Below are positions 6,689-12,930 of a stretch of DNA of 12,930 nucleotides, one piece after another. A program made the position numbers and the translations under genes. The DNA comes from JAKORR01 sp964608495 (lineage in GTDB: Bacteria; Armatimonadota; Zipacnadia; Zipacnadales; FEN-943). The number at the start of each line of letters is the position of its first letter. The stretch's first letter is position 1. The notes under the pieces are model-generated. The model did no database searches. It was not told where the DNA came from and was given only the letters and a program-made list of their open reading frames with translations. The DNA is taken from the NCBI GenBank assembly GCA_964608495.1, contig CAZSOQ010000149.1, forward strand, positions 1 through 12,930. The letters are read 5' to 3'.

Positions 6689-9600
6689 ATGCGAAGAGCA
6701 CTCATCTCGACGCTGCTGGTGGCCGTGCTGGCCGGGCTGGGCGGGGCGGCTCACGCCCTGGAGAGCCCGTGGATCAGCGACACCTACTTCTACTGGTACC
6801 AGTGGGACTACCAGAAGCGGCTCGGTGGATGGATGGGCGGCGTCTACAACACGCCCCTGGTGGGGTACTACGACTCGGCGCGGCTGGACGACAACACCAG
6901 GGAGCTGCACCTGGCCTCCGAGTGGGGCATCACCCACCACTTCATGGACTTCTGGGGGCACGGGTGGCTCGACGAGAAGGGCCGCCCCCGCGAGCAGTGC
7001 GTGCTGGACGCGGCCCAGGCCATGCGCGAAGGCGGCTATGACTGCTGGATGTCCTTCTACCAGGACGGCGAGGACTTCCAGATGGACGACTTCGCGCGCA
7101 ACCTCGACCCGGACCGCGATGTGGAGGGCCTGGTGCGCCTGTACGGCAAGCACCCCGCGGTGCAGCGCCTCCACGGCAAGCCCCTCGAGCTGGTCTACGG
7201 CCGCAACGGCACCCCCAAGCCCACCGCCACGGACGAGGGCTTCCGCGAGTGGCTCCAGCGCAAGTACCCCACGCTCGCCGAACTGCGCCGCTGGTGGAAG
7301 CAGGACGTGGTGGCCTGGGACGCGATCAAGTGGAACCCGGGCGGCACGGGCGTGGCGAGGGCCGACGCGATCCTCTACCAGTACGCCCTGTGGCAGCAGA
7401 GCTGGGCCGAGGTCAACCAGATCGTCCGCGACAAGTATGACCTTCCCGGCCTGGTGGCCTCCTTCGACATCGCCTTCCAGCCTTACAGGGGCTGGGGGTA
7501 CAGCCTGCAGGCCAAGACCCTCTGCGGCCCGCACACCTACGGCGGCATCTTCGACCAGCCCCAGACGCAGGATCCCGAGAGGTTCATCCAGGCGGCCGTC
7601 GCCAAGTGGTACGACACGGTCTTCTTCGACACCTTCAAGAACTTCTACCACGACTGGGAGATCCGGATCCCCGGCACGTGCTACCCGCCCGAGCCGCGAC
7701 ACTTCGACCGCTTCTGGACCGTGGCCCTGGCCCACTATGCCGAGGCCCTGCTCCACCTGTCCTGGAACGAGTGGTGGGAGGGCAGCAATCTCGAGCCCTG
7801 CTGGGAGTACGGCAAGACCTACTGCGAGAAGAACCTGCTCTACGCGACGGTGATGAAGGCCTGCTTCGACAGCATCCGCCAGGCGCAGACCAGGGGCGAG
7901 GTAGCGGTGCTGCTCAACGACTGGCACTGGCTGGTGAGCGGCCAGCAGGCTGCGGATATCCAGGACACCGTCCAGGCCCTGCGGGCGCAGAGCGTGGACT
8001 TCAAGCTCCTGCCCGACGACTTCGTGACGGCGGACAACCTGCGCGACGTGCGGCTGGTGGTGGCCCCCACGGGCGGCACGGGCCTCGGGTTCAACGACAA
8101 GGGCGAGGCCCTGGGCGCCGTGCTCAGCCAGTGGCTGGCCGGCGACAGCGGCCGCCGTCTGGTGGTGGGCAAGCTGCCCGGCGATGATGCGCCCGTTGAG
8201 TGCGGGGCGGACCTCAGGGAGGCGCTGGGCCTGCGAGGCAGTGCGCCGACGCCCACCGGAGCGGTGAGCGAGAGCGTGAACGCCTTCGTGGACGTGGGCG
8301 AGGAGAACGACGATCGCTTCATCCTCGTCGGGCGGACGCAGCGCGAGGACTGGGGCAAGCTTCCCGAGGAGGCCTTCGGGGCCCGCGACCGCCGGCACAC
8401 GGTCCGCTGGTGTCCGGGCACGGGCAGCGAGACGTTGCTCACGCTGCCTGTGGCGCCGGGCAAGGACCACGTGCTCGCCCTGGCCGGCGACGCCATGTGG
8501 CCCAACGAGGTCACGGTCTACCTGGACGGCAAGCCGGCGGGCAAGTTCAACATGGAGGCGGGGTACCACGACTACGAGGTGCAGGTCCCGGCCGCCGTCA
8601 TCCCGCGCGCGGGCCTCGCCGCCGTGCGGCTCGAGTTCGCCCAGGCCAACGTGCCCAAGGAGCTCAGCCCTGAGCGCTTCCCCAGCGAAAGCCGCGTGTG
8701 CAACCTGGCGATAGACTGGGTTCACCTGCGCACGGCCGATCAGCCGGCGGACGTGCGCACCCCCGCCAGGCTGCCCGAGGTGCAGGCCCGCTTCACCGGG
8801 CCGCTGGCCGGTGTCCGCGCGGCCGAGCTGTCCCTCACCTGGGAGCAGGTCACGGCCGACGGGGCGACCGTCCTCAGCGATTACCCCGCCCTGGGCGTTA
8901 ACCGCGACCTGACCCTCGCCGGCGGCCGCGTGTGGTACTGCAACGGCCTGCTGGGCGAGGTGAAGGATCGCGAGTACTGGCGCGCGGTGCTGGACTGGGC
9001 CGGCGTGAAGCCCGAGTGGCTGGTGCAGGGCCCCGACCTCATCGGCGCCAGGCTCCAGGCGGGCACGACCACGGTCCTCGCGGCCTACAACACGGACATC
9101 ACGCGCACGACGCGGAACTGGCTGGCGGTGCCCCGGCAGGAGTGGCCGGTGGCGGAGGTGCAGGCCATCACGGAGGACGGGGAGGTCTTCCGTCCGCTCA
9201 GCCTGGCGGCCTCCGAGCCGCGCGTCTCGGCGACGGTGAGCCCCCGCTACTGCGGTCTGTACCAGTTCACCTTCTGCCCGGTGCGGCCGGACGTGCCCGA
9301 GCTGACGCTGGCGCCGAACACCGAGCGGAGCTTCGAGATCGGGCTGAAGAACCTGACGGGCGAGGCCGTGGCCGGGCGGCTGACGCTGCGCAGCTACCTG
9401 CCGACGCTCACGGCTCCCTGGGTAGACTTCTCGGTGGCGGCGCGCGGCATGGCGAAGGTGGCCCTGCCCGTGACCGGGCGCGAGGACCTGGACTGGGGCG
9501 GCAAGACCGTCATCCTCGTCATCGAGGTCGAGGGCAAGGAAGCCCTCTTCTGGCGCCCGCTGATGGTGCTCGCCGAGCCGGAGTGGAAGGCCCGCGCCAG

Positions 9601-11794
9601 CTACTGGTCGGACGACAAGCTCCTCGCGACCACCACCAGCACTCAAAAGAAGTGGGCCCAGATGGCCGTCCCCGAGAGCGTCGAGGCCTGGGTGGGCGGC
9701 CAGTGCGTCGGCAGGGGCGACCGCTTCACCAAGCCGCGCGGCCTCGCCTTCTCGATCCCCGCCGAGCTCGCGGGTGACGGCCCGACCTGCTCCGTCGAGC
9801 TGCGCTACCAGGTCTTCGGCCGGGAGCGACGGACGCGGTTCGAGATGGCCGTGCCGGCGCGCATGGCGGACGCCGTCGAGGCGCCCCAGGGCGCCGTGAT
9901 GGCCTTCGCCGTGGATCACTCACCCGGCGAGGCGCCCCAGGCGATCAGCCTGACCGCGCCCTCGAGCGTGCCCCAGGCTGACCTGGCGGGGCCGCTCGTG
10001 GTCGTGGACGCCGAGGGGCGCCAAGCGCCGGCGGCCTTCGAGCCGCGCGAGGCGCAGGCAGAGAGCCAGGCCGCTGTGGCCGGCAGGGGAACCGTCTGGG
10101 CCCTGCTGCCCTCCGAGGGGGCGGGCCCCTTCTTCGTCTGCAAGAGCAAGGGCGAGCCGACCACGGACCTGTCCTGCCAGGTCCTCGAGGACGGCAAGGT
10201 GCGCGTTGTCAGCAGCGAGATCGCCGCCGTCTTCGACCCGGCCAAAGGTGGCACGATGACCGAGCTGCGCTGGCGCGGCGGGCGGAACCTGGCGCAGAAC
10301 AGCTTCGGCGCGAGCTGGGGCCTGTGGGGCAAGTACGATCCGCTGAAGCCCGCCATCAACGCCCAGGCCTTCCTGTCGCAGGAACGCAAGCGCTTCCAGT
10401 GGGAGGCCGGAGGCGACGTGCGGGTCCTGCGAGCCACGGCCGCCGACGTCGAGATAGAGGTCACCCAGAACCGGCCGGGCATCGAGCTACGGCAGCTCTT
10501 CCACTTCTGGGCCTACGTGCCCTACTTCCGCGTCATGAGCTCGGCGCGGCTCAGCGAAGGCTTCGACGGCGAGGAAGTGGCCGTGCTGGACCTGCCGCTC
10601 GAGCGCGGCGACTGGAACAAGATCTTCCCGAACTTCACGGGGGTCTTCGAGGGCGACGAGGCCATCAGCGGCGGTTGGCGCGAGGCGCCCTACCTTCCCC
10701 CCTGCGCCACCGTCATGCACAACGGCACCTTCCGCGCGAGCCTGTCGCTGGCGATCGTGGCCGCCACAGCGCCCGTGCCGTGGTGGCGCCAGGGCTTCTA
10801 CCCGCGCAAGCGCGGCCAGACCGGCGTCGTGGACACGGCCCGGCTCGAGCTGGTGGCCAAGCAGGTCGCGCCGGGGGCTCACCTGAGGGCCGGCGGCCTC
10901 GTCCTCCTGCACGACGGCCACCAGGCCGTCGCCGAGGACGCGCGCGAGCGCATGACGAGCGCGGGCTGGCACACGCTCGAGATCCGCGGCCGGAGCGGCG
11001 CGCAGCCCACACCCCGCGGCGACTGGTGGTCCCAGGGGTGGGATGCCAGGGTCGCCGTGGAGGGCAAGCCGGGTCCGGAGGGACTGCGGGTGACCGTGCC
11101 TCTCCGCCACCAGGGCAGGTGGCTGCAGCCCGACACCCTGCGCGCCGTGTGGCACGGGCCGCAGGGGCCGCGGGTACTGGCGTCGCTGGCCCGTCCCGTG
11201 CCCCTGGCCGACGCCCACGTGACCATCGAGGCGCCGGAGGTGCAGCTCGGCGAGGGCCGGCTGTACGTGTACGCGCGGGTTGGTGATCAGCCGCCTCTGC
11301 CGGAGACCGACGCCGCGGCCGGGCTGCCCAACCCGTCCTTCGAGAAGGGCGCCGAGGGATGGAGTCTCGGCGGCGCCGTCATTGACGACTCGGTCGCCCA
11401 CACCGGCGACAGGTCCGTGAAGCTGCAGGCCGCCTCGAAGGGCGGCCACGCGCTCCTGTCCAACGCCCAGGTTGGCGTGCAGCCCAGAGAGCAGTACCGG
11501 CTGAAGCTCTGGGCACGCACCGAGACCCCCGGCGCCGCGCTGAAGATCAACTTCTACGCCAGCGGCGAATACGACTTCTCCCAGATGACCCAGGAGGTAC
11601 CGTCCGACGGTCAGTGGCACCAGTATGAGGTGAGCGTGCCCACGGGCGACTTCCCCGCGGGGGTGTACCCGGCGCTGCGGGTGTGGGTGTACTACCATCC
11701 GGGGCCCGTGTGGGTGGATGACCTACAGCTAGAGACCAAGGCGCCCCAGCCGGCGGACGCCAGGGCTCTGACGGTTGAGGCGCTGGCGGACTGA
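6689..11794 (+). CDS. Giant secreted GH99-like multidomain protein with C-terminal carbohydrate-binding-like module
   Basis: This 1701-aa protein has a clear signal peptide (MRRALIS... AHA, residues 1-23). The N-terminal barrel (about 24-395) resembles GH99/GH71 enzymes: TYFYWYQW, TPLVGYYDS, WGITHHFMDFWGHG and the active-site motif WNEWWEGSNLEP. Glu361 and Glu364 are three apart, like the catalytic pair of bacterial GH99 endo-alpha-mannanases as I recall it. A GATase-like Rossmann region (403-516 and about 716-777) appears to be interrupted by a galactose-binding-like beta-sandwich (531-690, YLDGKPAG...GYHDYEV). Next come an Ig-like domain (about 870-970), a region with a Trp-rich segment, a supersandwich domain from about 1168 (VRVVSSEIAAVFDP), and a CBM4/9/22-like module (1548-1682, NPSFEKGAEGW to VWVDDLQLE). 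It is last in the operon, before a UUCG-loop terminator. An exported endo-acting glycosidase is the best guess. Domain borders are by eye. Confidence 0.85.
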   Translation: MRRALISTLLVAVLAGLGGAAHALESPWISDTYFYWYQWDYQKRLGGWMGGVYNTPLVGYYDSARLDDNTRELHLASEWGITHHFMDFWGHGWLDEKGRPREQCVLDAAQAMREGGYDCWMSFYQDGEDFQMDDFARNLDPDRDVEGLVRLYGKHPAVQRLHGKPLELVYGRNGTPKPTATDEGFREWLQRKYPTLAELRRWWKQDVVAWDAIKWNPGGTGVARADAILYQYALWQQSWAEVNQIVRDKYDLPGLVASFDIAFQPYRGWGYSLQAKTLCGPHTYGGIFDQPQTQDPERFIQAAVAKWYDTVFFDTFKNFYHDWEIRIPGTCYPPEPRHFDRFWTVALAHYAEALLHLSWNEWWEGSNLEPCWEYGKTYCEKNLLYATVMKACFDSIRQAQTRGEVAVLLNDWHWLVSGQQAADIQDTVQALRAQSVDFKLLPDDFVTADNLRDVRLVVAPTGGTGLGFNDKGEALGAVLSQWLAGDSGRRLVVGKLPGDDAPVECGADLREALGLRGSAPTPTGAVSESVNAFVDVGEENDDRFILVGRTQREDWGKLPEEAFGARDRRHTVRWCPGTGSETLLTLPVAPGKDHVLALAGDAMWPNEVTVYLDGKPAGKFNMEAGYHDYEVQVPAAVIPRAGLAAVRLEFAQANVPKELSPERFPSESRVCNLAIDWVHLRTADQPADVRTPARLPEVQARFTGPLAGVRAAELSLTWEQVTADGATVLSDYPALGVNRDLTLAGGRVWYCNGLLGEVKDREYWRAVLDWAGVKPEWLVQGPDLIGARLQAGTTTVLAAYNTDITRTTRNWLAVPRQEWPVAEVQAITEDGEVFRPLSLAASEPRVSATVSPRYCGLYQFTFCPVRPDVPELTLAPNTERSFEIGLKNLTGEAVAGRLTLRSYLPTLTAPWVDFSVAARGMAKVALPVTGREDLDWGGKTVILVIEVEGKEALFWRPLMVLAEPEWKARASYWSDDKLLATTTSTQKKWAQMAVPESVEAWVGGQCVGRGDRFTKPRGLAFSIPAELAGDGPTCSVELRYQVFGRERRTRFEMAVPARMADAVEAPQGAVMAFAVDHSPGEAPQAISLTAPSSVPQADLAGPLVVVDAEGRQAPAAFEPREAQAESQAAVAGRGTVWALLPSEGAGPFFVCKSKGEPTTDLSCQVLEDGKVRVVSSEIAAVFDPAKGGTMTELRWRGGRNLAQNSFGASWGLWGKYDPLKPAINAQAFLSQERKRFQWEAGGDVRVLRATAADVEIEVTQNRPGIELRQLFHFWAYVPYFRVMSSARLSEGFDGEEVAVLDLPLERGDWNKIFPNFTGVFEGDEAISGGWREAPYLPPCATVMHNGTFRASLSLAIVAATAPVPWWRQGFYPRKRGQTGVVDTARLELVAKQVAPGAHLRAGGLVLLHDGHQAVAEDARERMTSAGWHTLEIRGRSGAQPTPRGDWWSQGWDARVAVEGKPGPEGLRVTVPLRHQGRWLQPDTLRAVWHGPQGPRVLASLARPVPLADAHVTIEAPEVQLGEGRLYVYARVGDQPPLPETDAAAGLPNPSFEKGAEGWSLGGAVIDDSVAHTGDRSVKLQAASKGGHALLSNAQVGVQPREQYRLKLWARTETPGAALKINFYASGEYDFSQMTQEVPSDGQWHQYEVSVPTGDFPAGVYPALRVWVYYHPGPVWVDDLQLETKAPQPADARALTVEALAD

Positions 11795-11897
11795 GGTAGG
11801 GCGCGACCAGGCCTGCCCGCCCGGTGGTGGCCCTTCGGGGCTGCCACCGGGCTTTAGCTTTGCCGCCACGGCCCACGCGAGACGGCAAGGCCGCCGC
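11795..11897. other. Convergent intergenic gap
   Basis: This 103-bp gap lies between the stop codons of the rightward GH99-like gene and the leftward membrane-protein gene. It holds the hairpin at 11819-11855. I see no second hairpin oriented to the leftward gene, so that gene may use the same structure less efficiently or terminate inside its neighbour. Confidence 0.6.
11819..11855 (+). terminator. Rho-independent terminator with UUCG tetraloop
   Basis: Bases 11819-11833 pair with 11838-11852 to give a 15-bp stem around the loop TTCG, closed by a C-G pair: the extra-stable cUUCGg tetraloop. Two of the pairs (11829/11842 and 11828/11843) are G-U in the plus-strand transcript and would be C-A mismatches in the minus-strand transcript. 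The structure is therefore built for the plus strand. CTTTAGCTTT follows, a short and interrupted U-tract. It starts 24 bases past the stop codon of the GH99-like gene and ends the operon. Confidence 0.85.
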
Positions 11898-12930
11898 TCA
11901 GGGGAGCAGACGGACGCCCGTGTGGGTGATGAGCCCCACGACCATCCACGCGGTGGCGATGGCTGCTTCACCCAGAGCGACGCCCATGAAGAAGGTGCGT
12001 CCGGCGCGGTAGCTGCCCGCGCCCCCGTAGCGCAGCAGTCCGACCTTGCAGACCCACGCGATGAGCATGGACAGCCAGATCTCCCGCGCGGCGGCGCTGG
12101 CGAGGATGAGGCCGACGGGGTGGAAGGGCCACCAGGACACGCGGGCGCGCAGGGCGATGACGGCGGCCGTGGCCGCGGCCCCCAGCAGGCCGAAGACGTA
12201 GGCCTGCGGATCGGCGCCACCCGGGCTGAGGATGTGGGACAGGGCGGCCCGGAAGGGCATGGGCGCCCAGCTCCGGTACGTGAGCGGCTGGAGAGCGTTG
12301 GCGCCCTTGGCGTAGGCCAGCCACAGATGCGCCGCCCAGGCCACGGGCAGCACCAGCAGCACCCCCGCCCACATGCTCGCCGCCGCGGCCCCGCGGTCCA
12401 GCCCCGTGTCGTCCGCCAGCCGATAGCCGTTGAGGAAGTGGGGCATCAGGTACTCGCGGTAGTAGAAGGTCAACACCCGCGAGGGCAGGGCCATGGCGGC
12501 CAGGCTGCGCTCGCCCAGGCCGCGCGTGCCGGCCAGGTAGTAGACATAGTCCTCCGGGCGGAAGCTGCAGCCCACCAGCAGCAGGCCGGTGTTCGACGTG
12601 GCCCAGGCAAGTACGATGCACACGAGGAAGTAGGCCAGCAGGAAACCCAGCGCCAGCGGCAAGGACAGGCCCGCCGAGGAGAGGACCCAGACGAGCCCCA
12701 GCAGGGCGAGCGCGCCGGTGACGAAGAGCGCCCGCGCGGGCAGGGCCTCGGCGCGAGGCGCGGCGGGGCGCCGGCCGCGAGCGTCCCCGGCCCAGGCGTT
12801 TCTCCACAGCGAGGCCAGGTGCCGCCGGGCCACGTGGGCGATGACGACGGCGAGGGCCAGGTAGGCGCCCATGTCCTGGAAGCCCGCGAACTGCAGCCCA
12901 CCCATCCCCGAGGTGACGGTGCGCATGCCC
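11898..12930 (-). CDS. Polytopic membrane protein, DUF6785/DUF6784-like, 5' end outside window
   Basis: The reading frame is open to the right edge, so only the C-terminal part (about 343 residues, ending LITHTGVRLLP) is seen. It has several hydrophobic helices: ALFVTGALALLGLVWVL with the adjoining LPLALGFLLAYFLVCIVLAW, SMWAGVLLVLPVAWAAHLWL, YVFGLLGAAATAAVIAL, and two or three in the last 90 residues. The segment WWPFHPVGLILASA (starting 98 residues before the C-terminus), then LLRYGGAGSYR and FFMGVALGE, matches the pattern I know from the DUF6784 C-terminal domain of DUF6785-type proteins. These are large inner-membrane proteins of roughly 600-650 residues, found mainly in Armatimonadota, Planctomycetota and relatives. 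Their function is unknown. An ATG at 12924-12926 exists, but the hydrophobic, mid-protein character suggests the true start lies beyond 12930. It converges on the hydrolase operon, so it is not part of it; a transport role is only speculation. Confidence 0.82.
   Translation of the reverse strand, partial: GMRTVTSGMGGLQFAGFQDMGAYLALAVVIAHVARRHLASLWRNAWAGDARGRRPAAPRAEALPARALFVTGALALLGLVWVLSSAGLSLPLALGFLLAYFLVCIVLAWATSNTGLLLVGCSFRPEDYVYYLAGTRGLGERSLAAMALPSRVLTFYYREYLMPHFLNGYRLADDTGLDRGAAAASMWAGVLLVLPVAWAAHLWLAYAKGANALQPLTYRSWAPMPFRAALSHILSPGGADPQAYVFGLLGAAATAAVIALRARVSWWPFHPVGLILASAAAREIWLSMLIAWVCKVGLLRYGGAGSYRAGRTFFMGVALGEAAIATAWMVVGLITHTGVRLLP

Noticed and set aside
6647..9919. A 1090-codon open frame antisense to the GH99-like gene
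   Set aside because: The translation is rich in His, Arg, Gly, Leu and Val without any recognisable domain, as expected of the complement of GC-rich codons. The plus strand has clear domains, a signal peptide and a ribosome binding site.
1..12930. tRNA, rRNA, CRISPR arrays, insertion sequences and attachment sites
   Set aside because: I saw no regularly spaced repeats, no transposase or integrase motifs and no tRNA-like cloverleaf. The few non-coding gaps are too small for most of these.

Overview
The window is very GC-rich (about 70% by eye), with G or C at most third codon positions and strong Shine-Dalgarno sequences. It holds one rightward operon of three large carbohydrate-active genes, a divergent gene for a small secreted protein on its left, and a convergent, truncated membrane-protein gene on its right. 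The protein types (a DUF6259-like barrel, a YRxDFN-type GH36 enzyme, a DUF6785/DUF6784-like membrane protein and giant multidomain secreted hydrolases) suggest a GC-rich, polysaccharide-degrading, probably uncultured bacterium. Armatimonadota is my first guess, with Planctomycetota or a related lineage as the alternative. There is no rRNA or other marker gene, so this is inference from gene content.

Layout: 1-43 is a perfect 17-bp inverted repeat, probably a terminator. 65-1159 (-) encodes a 364-aa secreted protein with a secretin/TonB short N-terminal (STN)-like segment and otherwise no recognised function. 1160-1344 is the divergent intergenic region with both ribosome binding sites. 1345-4734 (+) encodes a 1129-aa secreted protein with an exo-rhamnogalacturonan-lyase-like/supersandwich N-terminal half and a DUF6259-like (beta/alpha)8 barrel. 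4749-6662 (+) encodes a 637-aa cytoplasmic GH36 (alpha-galactosidase-type) enzyme with recognisable catalytic aspartates. 6689-11794 (+) encodes a 1701-aa secreted protein with a GH99-like barrel, a GATase-like domain that seems to be split by an inserted beta-sandwich, several further beta domains and a C-terminal carbohydrate-binding-like module. 11819-11855 is a terminator with a UUCG tetraloop. 11898-12930 (-) is the C-terminal part of a polytopic DUF6785/DUF6784-like membrane protein.

The three rightward genes are separated by 14 and 26 bp and end at one terminator, so they are very probably co-transcribed. I read the locus as a glycan-degradation system. Two exported enzymes (DUF6259-like and GH99-like) would act on an external polysaccharide or glycoprotein glycan, and the cytoplasmic GH36 enzyme would finish imported oligosaccharides. 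No SusC/SusD pair, ABC transporter or regulator is visible. The substrate cannot be named from the sequence. This combination of a DUF6259 barrel, a variant GH36 enzyme and a nested-domain GH99-like giant is the most novel content here.
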